This document shows, piece by piece, positions 39,149-46,705 of a stretch of DNA of 64,000 nucleotides. The stretch's first letter is position 1, and every line of letters begins with the position of its first letter. Below the pieces are notes generated by a model. The model was not told where the DNA came from and made no database searches. It worked only from the letters and a program-made list of their open reading frames with translations. Source of the stretch: Polyangium jinanense. Lineage in GTDB: Bacteria > Myxococcota > Polyangia > Polyangiales > Polyangiaceae. Location of the stretch: assembly GCF_028435365.1 (NCBI RefSeq), contig NZ_JAGTJJ010000054.1, positions 19,472 through 83,471 of the forward strand. Direction: 5' to 3'. A program made the translations under genes and the position numbers.

Positions 39149-39610
39149 TCAATTTTCGCGCTGCTGCAGGTGGTAGACGAGGCCGAGCAAGCCGAGCACG
39201 TACGACGCGGGACCAAAGCCGGCGACGGTGCCGAGGCACGCGCCGGCCGTGATCGAGTGGTGACGGAACGACTCGCGCGCCGCGGTGTTCGTGATGTGTA
39301 CCTCGACCACGGGCAGGCCGCTCGCGCGGATGGCGTCGTGCAGCACGACCGAGGTGTGGGTGAGCCCGGCGCCGTTCATGACGATGCCGTGAAAGCCTTC
39401 GTCCGCGGCGCGTCCGATGGCCGTCACGAGCTCGCCCTCGTGGTTCGACTGCAGGAACGACACGAGAACGCCTTCGCTCCGCGCGACCTCCTCGACGGCC
39501 TTGTGGATGTCGTCGAGGGTGGTCGTGCCGTAGATGGAAGGTTCACGCTTGCCGAGCCTGTCGAGGTTCGGTCCTGAGACGACCAGGACGCGTTTCGGCG
39601 AGGTGCTCAC
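39149..39610 (-). CDS. aroQ: Type II 3-dehydroquinate dehydratase
   Basis: Third step of the shikimate pathway: dehydrates 3-dehydroquinate. The 153-residue protein has LVVSGPNLDRLGKREPSIYG with the catalytic Tyr, QSNHEGELV, GAGLTHTSVVLHDAI and EVHITNTAARESFRHHS with the catalytic His region. The usual NPGAYTH motif reads MNGAGLTH, a small departure. The GTG start overlaps the stop of the roadblock gene (GTGA, 39607-39610), indicating translational coupling. aroQ beside accBC is a common bacterial arrangement. Confidence 0.92.
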   Translation of the reverse strand: MSTSPKRVLVVSGPNLDRLGKREPSIYGTTTLDDIHKAVEEVARSEGVLVSFLQSNHEGELVTAIGRAADEGFHGIVMNGAGLTHTSVVLHDAIRASGLPVVEVHITNTAARESFRHHSITAGACLGTVAGFGPASYVLGLLGLVYHLQQREN

Positions 39611-39963
39611 ATGTCCTTCAACAGGACCGGCGCTTTGACGCGCAGCATGTACCGCGCCTTGCCGACGTTACCGTCGGGCCGTACGGAGACCGCGACGAAG
39701 TGTCGTTCGTTCAGCACGCGGATGACCGTCGTCACCTTCGCGGCCTCGATGGCGATCTCGGCGGTATCGCCGGCCTCGAGCATCTGGGCCGCACGCTGGA
39801 TCGACTTGATGACGACGCTGAACTCCGCGCCGATCGTGTTGATGTCGAAGGGGGCGTCGGGCTTCGAGTAGCTGTCGACCGGGATGCCCTCGAAATCCAT
39901 GAGGAGGCTGGCGATGCCACCCTCCGTGCCTTCGACGACCTCCTTGAGGACGCTCTGGAACAT
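39607..39963 (-). CDS. Roadblock/LC7 domain protein
   Basis: This 118-residue protein is a single roadblock fold: EGGIASLLMDFEGIPVDSYS, then EFSVVIKSIQRAAQMLEAG and a beta strand pair (TTVIRVLNERHFVAVSVRPDG, shown in part). Roadblock proteins in myxobacteria act with small Ras-like GTPases, as MglB does with MglA in polarity, but no GTPase gene is adjacent. ATG 39963 gives the normal domain length; the open frame upstream to 40161 has no homology. Its coupling to aroQ by overlap is unexpected for a polarity protein, so its partner is uncertain. Confidence 0.8.
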   Translation of the reverse strand: MFQSVLKEVVEGTEGGIASLLMDFEGIPVDSYSKPDAPFDINTIGAEFSVVIKSIQRAAQMLEAGDTAEIAIEAAKVTTVIRVLNERHFVAVSVRPDGNVGKARYMLRVKAPVLLKDM

Positions 39964-40185
39964 GGGCTGAAACCTTAGCGAAACCCGAGGCGGACGGGAA
40001 AAAGAAAGGGGAGGTTCGTTCGAAGAGCCTCGGATTTGCGGCCTGGCACCCCAGGACGTCCGTCCGGTCAGGCGCGCTTTCCGTCCTCCGATCGTCCTGA
40101 CAGTCTCGGGGGAGCCACTTTTGCCTCTTGCATCCCGATGCCAACCGGGCCATTCCCGCACCTACGGGCCCGCCCTAACCGGCGC

Positions 40186-40215
40186 TTGACCCTCGTCCCG
40201 CCGAGCGGCTAACGT
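40186..40215 (+). promoter_or_regulatory. Probable sigma70-type promoter for the aconitase-like gene
   Basis: TTGACC (40186-40191) and TAACGT (40210-40215) are 18 bp apart. Initiation near 40222 would exclude the upstream ATG frame start at 40214 and favour the ATG at 40301. The rest of 39964-40300 shows nothing else I can name. Confidence 0.5.
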
Positions 40216-40300
40216 GCGTCGCGGCTACGTGCCCACCGACCCATCGCGGTGGCACCTGGTTTGTCCCCACGTATCCGAACGAGAAGGACGGCCCAAAGAA

Positions 40301-42160
40301 ATGCGCGCACGAGCCGGGGATCCCCCCCGCACGATGCCCCAGAAGATCCTCGCGGGACGCGCCGCCGATCCGCAGCTCCGAGGAGATCTGGTCCAGGTCA
40401 AGGTCGATCAGATCATCCTGTCGCGATCGCCCAACCGGGCCCTCGGTGAGGCGCTCTCCGCCGGGATGAAGAAGACCCCGGTCGAGATGGCCGTGGCCTA
40501 CGACGGCACCTGCGTGACCGACGCGCGCGCCCTCGCCGACGTGGCCGCCGGCGCGCCGCAAGCCGTCTCGCCAGAGCTGCCCGCGTACAACGTGCCCATC
40601 GCCCGCGGCGGCATCGGCTTCCCCGCGCCCGTACACCTCGAGCGCTTCGCCGCGCCAGCGAGGCTCGCGCTCACGGACGACGCGCGCCTCGCCCCCGTCG
40701 GCGGGGTCGGGATGCTGACCCTCGTGGTCTCCCCGAGTCAGCTCGGCCAGGCCCTCGCGACGGGATCGACCTGGGTGCGCCCACCGCGCAGCGTGCAGAT
40801 CCACCTCTCGGGCCGCGTGCGCCCGTTCGTGTGCGCGCGCGACGTGGCGCTCGAGCTCCTGCGCCGGGGCATCGACGAGATCGTACGGCGCATCGAGGCC
40901 GAGCATCACGCCCCCGTGGTGCTCGAGTTCGCGGGCCCGAGCGCGCGCCTGCTCTCGGTCGCGGAGCGCGCGGTGCTCTGCGGCATCGCGCCCCAGGTCG
41001 GCGCCGCCGCAGCCCTGTTCGTGAGCGACGAGAAGACCGAGGTCTTCCTTCGAGATCAACGACGCTCCAAGGCGCACCGCGCCCTCGTCCCCGATCCGGG
41101 CGCGCCATGCGAAGAGGTCGTCTCGCTCGATCTCAGCACGGTGGATCCCCTGCTCATGGACGAGGCGGGGGTCGTGCGACCCGTGCGGGATCTCGCGGGC
41201 AAGCCCGTGGGCCAGGTCGTGCTCGGCGGCGACTCGGGCGTGACCCTGCGCGACATGCTCGCAGCCGCGCTGCTCCTCAAGTCGAAGCGTGTTCCTTCGC
41301 GGCTCGACCTGCTCGTCGCGCCGCCGTCGCGCCAGGTGCTCGAGGTCCTCGCGCAATCGGGCGCGCTCGTGGATCTCGTGGCCACGGGCGCGCGCATCAT
41401 CGAGCCCGATCGGCGCGTCGTGACGGGGGAGCTCTATCCGCCGCCATCAGGGACGATCTCGCTGCGCACAGCGGAACCGGCGCCGCGCGTGCCGGGCGTG
41501 CCGTCGTTCGTCGTGGCCTCGGCCGAGACACTCGCGTACGCGGTGGCCACGGGGACCGTCGGGGATCCGCGCTCGTTCAAGCGCCCCGTGCGCGTGACCG
41601 TGCCGCGCGCGCTGCCCACCGACGACGTGCTCGTGCTGCGCGACAAGAAGGGCGAGGGCGCGGCCGCGGGCAAGTCGCCCGCGCTGCCGCCACCGGTGTC
41701 GTGGAAGGGGCTGCTCGAGCTCAACCTGATCGAAGGTGCATCCCGATCGGGCTCGAACGGCAAACCCGCGGAGATCCAGGCGGCCCCCGGAGGTCCGCCC
41801 ACCACGGGCGGCGTCGTGGTCGTGCTCCGTTCACTGGACGAGGTCCGCGCCGTCGTGGAGAAGACGGTCGATCTGCCGGCGCTCCGCGCCGTCGTCGCGC
41901 CGTTCGTCCCGAGCACCGCGGTGGGAGCGCTCGCGAGCGAAGGCATCGCGACGTTCGAGGTACCGCCCGCGTCCCTCGACGGCTTGAAGGGGCAGAAGAT
42001 CCTGTCCTTGCCCGAGCCCGCAGCCTGGGGAGACAAGGTTCGTGCGGTCGTTGGAGAGCAAACGATCGAGATGACCTGGCTCGCACTCGGCGCGGAGCGG
42101 ACGTGGACGCACGCGGGCACGTCGCGCTCGCCAGGATCGTCGAAGGCCTCGAAGGCCTGA
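40301..42160 (+). CDS. Aconitase/LeuC-family protein lacking iron-sulfur ligands
   Basis: This 619-residue protein follows the LeuC/aconitase plan. It starts MPQKILAGRAADPQLRGDLV, then LALTDDARLAPVGG where LeuC has its GDSHT motif. SQLGQALATGSTWVRPP matches the LeuC region after it, then RPFVCARDVALELL, VLEFAGPSARLLSVAERAVL and VVASAETLAYAVATGTVGDP. A C-terminal swivel-like region (LRAVVAPFVPSTAVGALASEG) resembles LeuD. The cluster Cys motifs are absent: GSCTNSR reads GGDSGVTLRD and the CxxC site is missing. Classical hydro-lyase chemistry is unlikely. Start 40301 is chosen from the promoter and the LeuC-like N-terminus. Confidence 0.75.
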   Translation: MRARAGDPPRTMPQKILAGRAADPQLRGDLVQVKVDQIILSRSPNRALGEALSAGMKKTPVEMAVAYDGTCVTDARALADVAAGAPQAVSPELPAYNVPIARGGIGFPAPVHLERFAAPARLALTDDARLAPVGGVGMLTLVVSPSQLGQALATGSTWVRPPRSVQIHLSGRVRPFVCARDVALELLRRGIDEIVRRIEAEHHAPVVLEFAGPSARLLSVAERAVLCGIAPQVGAAAALFVSDEKTEVFLRDQRRSKAHRALVPDPGAPCEEVVSLDLSTVDPLLMDEAGVVRPVRDLAGKPVGQVVLGGDSGVTLRDMLAAALLLKSKRVPSRLDLLVAPPSRQVLEVLAQSGALVDLVATGARIIEPDRRVVTGELYPPPSGTISLRTAEPAPRVPGVPSFVVASAETLAYAVATGTVGDPRSFKRPVRVTVPRALPTDDVLVLRDKKGEGAAAGKSPALPPPVSWKGLLELNLIEGASRSGSNGKPAEIQAAPGGPPTTGGVVVVLRSLDEVRAVVEKTVDLPALRAVVAPFVPSTAVGALASEGIATFEVPPASLDGLKGQKILSLPEPAAWGDKVRAVVGEQTIEMTWLALGAERTWTHAGTSRSPGSSKASKA

Positions 42161-42522
42161 GCGTAGCGTAGCGCCGGGGTTTCACCCCGGACCCGACCAG
42201 GGGTTGTCCACCCCTGGACCCGGACCAGGCACGGCCTGGACCGAGGGCGGATAAACCGCGCGATGCGCGGTTTATCCGACGGGCCCGTGGCAAGACCACG
42301 AACCACCTCGCCAGCCGAGGCGGCAGCGCTGCACGCCTCGAGCAGACACGTCAGCGCTGCGGTTTTGACTGGCAACATCGTCGCCGGTCTTGCTTCGGCC
42401 TGTTCGATGAACTGCGCATCGCGCAGTTCATCGACCCTGAGTCCAGCGCTTGCACTGGTCCGGGGTGCAGGGGGCGGACAGCCCCCTGCTGGGGTGCGGG
42501 GCAAAGCCCCGCTCCGCGCATC
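42161..42522 (+). repeat. Nested-palindrome intergenic element, copy D (central block inverted)
   Basis: This 362-bp copy lies between convergent genes. Order: GCGTAGCG (twice, overlapping, 42161-42173), module 1, module 2, then module 6 and module 5 (42248-42278, arm CGGATAAACCGCGC, loop GAT) in reverse, the spacer reversed, module 4, module 3 degraded (CCAGCGCTTGCACTGG), then modules 7 and 8. Relative to copies A and B the segment between modules 2 and 7 is flipped. The right end lacks the CGCTACGC terminus. Confidence 0.9.
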
Positions 42523-42527
42523 TCACG

Positions 42528-44669
42528 TCACGGGGTTGGCAGCGCCTTCTCCAGCTTGATCGAGGCGAGCAGATCCCGCACCCGCACCGACTGCTCGTTC
42601 ACCTCGATCTCGAGGATTGTCAGACGCTTCGTGATCTCGCCGAGACGCGTCGACGCCTTGCCGAGACGATCCGTGAAGTCCTGCCGCATCTTTTCGGTGT
42701 TCTGCCGCGACACCGTGTCCCGCGGGTCGTCCTTGATCTTCTCGATCGCCTTCAAGTTCCGCCGGAGCTGCTCGCTCTCGCGCTCGAGCGTGTTCTGCTC
42801 GGACTGGAGCTTGTTCCGCTCGTCGAGCGCCGTCCGCAGCTTGCCGCGTGCGTCCCACGCCTTCTTCAGCTCTGCCACCACGATCTTGTCGGCGCGCGGA
42901 TCGTTCATGTAGGCCTTCACCGCGTCGTCGGCGAGCTGCGACAGTGCGTCGACCTGCCGCGTGAAGCTGCGACGTTCCTCCACGTCGAGCACGTTCATCC
43001 CGCGCTTCGGCGTCGTCTGCGGGACGAGCGCGCTGCCCGTGCCGACGTTGTCTTCGGTGCCTTTGGGCGGGTTTTCGAGCCGCGTGCCGGGCATCCGCGC
43101 GTGCTTCACGAGCGTCTTTGCGTCGAGGTCCGTGCCGTTCTTGATCGTGTACTTCGTGTGGTAGACCCAATCGCGCTCGATGTAGAGCTGCCCCGCCTCG
43201 ATCTTCGCGAGCCGCGCGCTGAGCTCGTCCTCCGTGCGGTCCGTGGTCACGGCGAGACCTCGTTCGAGGGCGAACGGCACCGTCGCGACGGCACCGGGCG
43301 GCAGTGGATCGACCATGCCTTGCCCGAGGAATGCGCCGCCGTCGAACACTGCGATCGGCCCTTTTTCGAGGATGCCCTTCGTGTTGTTCGTGAAGCGCGC
43401 GACGCGGAACGGGTGCGAGAACGAGTCGCGCACGCCGCCGTCTGGCGAGAACAGGAAGATCGCCTCGCCGGGCACGCTTTGCGCGAGCAAGAGAACCATC
43501 GTCGCGCTCTTGTTCGGGATGTCGACGGCGAAGGGGAGATCGTAACGCGTCGTGCCGCCTTCCATCGCGACGGCCGCGAGCGCGTTCACGTTGCGCGGGT
43601 TCGACGGCGTCACCGGGGGCGGCATCTCCGTCGGATACGGCGCGGGCGCGGCCGCCTGGCCGGTGGCCGGATATCCGCCGCCGTAGTTCGCCGCCACGCG
43701 GCCCCTCTTCGCGGGCGCCGCCGACGAGCGTTTCGTCGACGCGCGCGGCGCGGGGCCGCGGCCCTCGCCGGAGAAATCTCCGTCCGCCGCCTCATCCTTC
43801 GTGGCCTCGGCCTCGGCGAGCAGACCGTCGAGGCTCTCGCCGCCCTCTTCGGTCCGCGACGCGTCCATCGGCATGGGCGGCGGCGGCGGAGGCGCGGACG
43901 CCATCGTGGGCAGGCTCGTCTCGCCCACGGGCACCGACGCGATCACCTCGCCTTCATCCGTCACCACGGGGCGCGGCGGCACCACGGGTTTGTCGAGGGT
44001 CGCCTGGAACGCGAGCGGCGCGCCCGCGACGAGCGACAAACGCACGCCCTTCCAGTCCTCGCCCGACTGGTTCTGCACGATGCCCCAGGCCTGCAGGTCC
44101 GCCTTCCCCGTGCCGGTGCTCTCGGCCTTCCCGATCACCAGGCGATACGAGGGCCGCCAGACCGGCGTCTCCGCGACGTACCCGACCACGAGATCGTGCT
44201 CCTCGCCGTCGAGCGTCAGCCGCACCGTCTCGCGGCCATCGCCCTTCTTCTTCTTCGGCGGCTTCGGAGGCTGCGGCGGCGGCATCGGCATGCCGTACCG
44301 AGGCTCGGGGGCGGGCGGCTCGGCCTCGCTGTCCTCGTCCTCCTCTTCGCCATCGCCTTCGTCCTTGTCCTTCTCGAGCTCGACCGGGAACGACGCGCTG
44401 CGCACGCTGCTCCCGCCTTGCTCCATCACGGCGAGCGTGGCGAGGAAGTCGCCGATGCGCTCGGTCCGGACCTTGAACGCGACCTCGGCCTCGTCCACGT
44501 GCCCAGCGCGCTCGTAGTACCCGACGCCGTTGCGGTAGATGACCACGCGCCGGAGCGCGAGACCGCTGGCGACGTCCGGTCCTCGCGCACATCCCGCGAG
44601 GGGGAGTGCGGAGGCCAGAAGGAGAAACCCACCCACAGCGCCCAGTCGAAAGTGAGAAAAGCGGCTCAT
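42528..44669 (-). CDS. DUF4139-like lipoprotein
   Basis: This 713-residue protein has a lipoprotein signal (LGAVGGFLLLASALPLAGC). The body has a beta-rich domain (VVIYRNGVGYYERAG, VGYVAETPVWRPSYRLVIG, LQAWGIVQNQSGEDWKGVRL) matching DUF4139/DUF4140-type proteins, and a Pro/Glu/Asp insertion. A long C-terminal helical region follows (LDERNKLQSEQNTLERESEQ), predicted coiled coil. Function is unknown. ATG 44669 places the signal at the N-terminus; the frame extends upstream by chance. It is divergent from the sulfatase-like gene and convergent with the aconitase-like gene through copy D. Confidence 0.78.
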   Translation of the reverse strand: MSRFSHFRLGAVGGFLLLASALPLAGCARGPDVASGLALRRVVIYRNGVGYYERAGHVDEAEVAFKVRTERIGDFLATLAVMEQGGSSVRSASFPVELEKDKDEGDGEEEDEDSEAEPPAPEPRYGMPMPPPQPPKPPKKKKGDGRETVRLTLDGEEHDLVVGYVAETPVWRPSYRLVIGKAESTGTGKADLQAWGIVQNQSGEDWKGVRLSLVAGAPLAFQATLDKPVVPPRPVVTDEGEVIASVPVGETSLPTMASAPPPPPPMPMDASRTEEGGESLDGLLAEAEATKDEAADGDFSGEGRGPAPRASTKRSSAAPAKRGRVAANYGGGYPATGQAAAPAPYPTEMPPPVTPSNPRNVNALAAVAMEGGTTRYDLPFAVDIPNKSATMVLLLAQSVPGEAIFLFSPDGGVRDSFSHPFRVARFTNNTKGILEKGPIAVFDGGAFLGQGMVDPLPPGAVATVPFALERGLAVTTDRTEDELSARLAKIEAGQLYIERDWVYHTKYTIKNGTDLDAKTLVKHARMPGTRLENPPKGTEDNVGTGSALVPQTTPKRGMNVLDVEERRSFTRQVDALSQLADDAVKAYMNDPRADKIVVAELKKAWDARGKLRTALDERNKLQSEQNTLERESEQLRRNLKAIEKIKDDPRDTVSRQNTEKMRQDFTDRLGKASTRLGEITKRLTILEIEVNEQSVRVRDLLASIKLEKALPTP

Positions 44670-44763
44670 TCGTTGCCTCGAACGCGCGAGGATACGTGGC
44701 CTTACACCAAAGTGTGTTGTTTTCGCGGCCGTCCGGCACGAACGGGGGTAGATAGCCGGCGCC

Positions 44764-46173
44764 ATGCCCTCTGCTCTGCGCTGTACCGCGTTCCTGGCCC
44801 TCGTCGGGGCCTCCGCTGCCTGCACCCAGAACGGCGAATCCCAGCCGCCGAAGCCTGCCGCCACCCCGGCCGCCGAGACCACGAGCGCCGCCGCGCCCGC
44901 CACCTCGACCGCGCCCGCCGCAAGCGCAGCTCCGGCCGCCGCGACTGCCGCCGAGGCTCCGAAGGCCGCGCCGGCTGACGCGAAGGGGACGGGGCTCCCG
45001 AAGGACCTCAACGTCCTTGTGGTGACGGTCGACAGCCTGCGGGCCGACATGCCCTGGCTCGGCTACCCGCGCGACATCGCGCCGGTGCTCACCAATTTCG
45101 CGAAGACCGCGGTCTCGTACTCGCGGTTCTATGCCGTCTCCTCGTACACGGCGATGAGCCTCGGCGGCTTCCTCTCGGGCCGGTATCCGAGCGAGCTCGA
45201 GCGAAGCGGCTACTTCTTCGGGAACTATCCCGACAGCGTGCTCATGTTCCCGGAGCTTCTGCAGAAGGCCGGCGTGCGCACGTTGACCGCGCACGCGCAC
45301 TTTTACTTCGATCAAAAGGCCGGCTTCCGCCAGGGGTTCGACGTCTACGAGATCATCCCGGGCCTCTCGGTCGACAACACCACGGACAAGAACGTCACGA
45401 GCCCGCAGCACGTCGATCTCGCGAAGAAGATCCTCTCGGAGAAGGCGAACACGGGCGGCCGCTTCTTCGCCTGGTTCCACTTCCTCGACCCGCACGATCA
45501 GTACATGCCGCACGACGGCATCGGCCCGTACGGCAAGTCGACGCGCGACAAGTACGACGCCGAGGTCACGTTCACCGACCAGCACCTCGGCAAGCTCTTC
45601 GAGTTCGTCGATTCGCAGGAGTGGGGCAAGCGCACGGCGATCATCGTGTCGAGTGATCACGGCGACGCGTTCGGCGAGCACGGCATGTACCGCCACGGCT
45701 TCGAGCTCTGGGACGTGCTCACGCACGTGCCGCTCATCATCCGCGCCCCGGGCATCGTGCCCCGCCAGATCGACGAGCCGCGCAGCGGCGTCGATCTCGC
45801 GCCGACGATCCTCGAGATGTTCGGCCAGCCGAAGGATCCGGCCATGCAGGGCACGAGCCTCGTGCCCGAGCTCTACGGCAAGGATCCCGAGAAGCGCGAC
45901 GTGATCCAGGATCTCCCGCGCACGAGCGACAACGATCGCCGCAGGGCCTTCGTGCGTGGCGACTGGAAGCTCATCGCCGAGGGCGACGACGCGGGCTACC
46001 GCTTCTTCAACCTGAAGGATGATCCGGCCGAAAAGGTGGATCTCAAGAAGAAGAACGCGGACGAGTTCGAGAAGATCAAGGCCGCGTACAAGGACAAGAG
46101 CGGCACGATCAAGGACGTTTGTCCGAAGATGCGCGAGAAGCTCAAGGGCAAGAACAAGAAGAAGCCCTGCTGA
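44764..46173 (+). CDS. Sulfatase/alkaline-phosphatase superfamily lipoprotein
   Basis: This 469-residue protein has a signal with a lipobox (LVGASAACTQ) and an Ala/Pro linker. The sulfatase fold follows: LVVTVDSLRADMP (metal Asp, about 85), FLDPHDQY, SSDHGDAFGEHG (metal Asp-His, about 295) and a C-terminal FNLKDDPAEKVDL. The usual formylglycine motif CxPSR is replaced by SSYTAMSLGG (about 125), so the nucleophile may be Ser or Thr or activity may be lost. A phosphodiesterase or phosphoglycerol-transferase-like role is possible. It probably acts in the periplasm. Confidence 0.8.
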   Translation: MPSALRCTAFLALVGASAACTQNGESQPPKPAATPAAETTSAAAPATSTAPAASAAPAAATAAEAPKAAPADAKGTGLPKDLNVLVVTVDSLRADMPWLGYPRDIAPVLTNFAKTAVSYSRFYAVSSYTAMSLGGFLSGRYPSELERSGYFFGNYPDSVLMFPELLQKAGVRTLTAHAHFYFDQKAGFRQGFDVYEIIPGLSVDNTTDKNVTSPQHVDLAKKILSEKANTGGRFFAWFHFLDPHDQYMPHDGIGPYGKSTRDKYDAEVTFTDQHLGKLFEFVDSQEWGKRTAIIVSSDHGDAFGEHGMYRHGFELWDVLTHVPLIIRAPGIVPRQIDEPRSGVDLAPTILEMFGQPKDPAMQGTSLVPELYGKDPEKRDVIQDLPRTSDNDRRRAFVRGDWKLIAEGDDAGYRFFNLKDDPAEKVDLKKKNADEFEKIKAAYKDKSGTIKDVCPKMREKLKGKNKKKPC

Positions 46174-46191
46174 AGGAAGGAGCAACGAGCC

Positions 46192-46704
46192 GTGGACAAA
46201 CTCACGCGAGGCGCGTCGGGGCTCCGTCACCTCCGGTGGGCGCGGGAGATCTACGCGACCTTGGCCGCGCACGTGGAGCACAGCGGGCTCGACGCCGAGC
46301 CGAAGAAGGCGCTGCGCAAGGAGCTCGGGCGGCTCGACAACTGCATCCAGGAGCTCTCCGGCGCGGTGAAGGCGTACCGCGATTTTCTGGAGCGCGAGCG
46401 CGTGCGCTACCGCGGCGCGATCCGCGCGGCGACGTTCGAGCAGCGCGCCTCCAAGGGAGACCGCCTCGGCGAGGCGACGGCCGCGATGGAGCGTGAGTCG
46501 CTGCCGCGGCAGCGCACGCTGAAAGCCGCGCTGGAGCTCGCGATCGCGGAGCTACGCGCACACCTGTCCGAGATGGACACGCGGATCGCCGGGGTCGTGT
46601 CCGAGGCCTTCGTGGACAACCTCTATCCGCCGCTCACGAAGGATCGATCCCGCGTCGCCGACGTCGGAGACGACGACGACGACGCCGCGGGACGAGACGA
46701 CTGA
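46192..46704 (+). CDS. Small helical protein of unknown function
   Basis: This 170-residue protein starts at GTG 46192, preceded by GGAAGGAGC. It is almost entirely helical with coiled-coil character (ALRKELGRLDNCIQELSGAV, RTLKAALELAIAELRAHLSE) and ends in an acidic tail DVGDDDDDAAGRDD. No family is recognised. It follows the sulfatase-like gene by 18 bp and is probably co-transcribed. Its stop lies 1 bp from the stop of the convergent helicase. Confidence 0.6.
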   Translation: MDKLTRGASGLRHLRWAREIYATLAAHVEHSGLDAEPKKALRKELGRLDNCIQELSGAVKAYRDFLERERVRYRGAIRAATFEQRASKGDRLGEATAAMERESLPRQRTLKAALELAIAELRAHLSEMDTRIAGVVSEAFVDNLYPPLTKDRSRVADVGDDDDDAAGRDD

Positions 46705-46705
46705 C

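Noticed and set aside
40301..42160. Functional LeuC (isopropylmalate dehydratase)
   Set aside because: Cluster-ligand cysteines and the GDSHT substrate motif are absent, and no leucine genes are adjacent.
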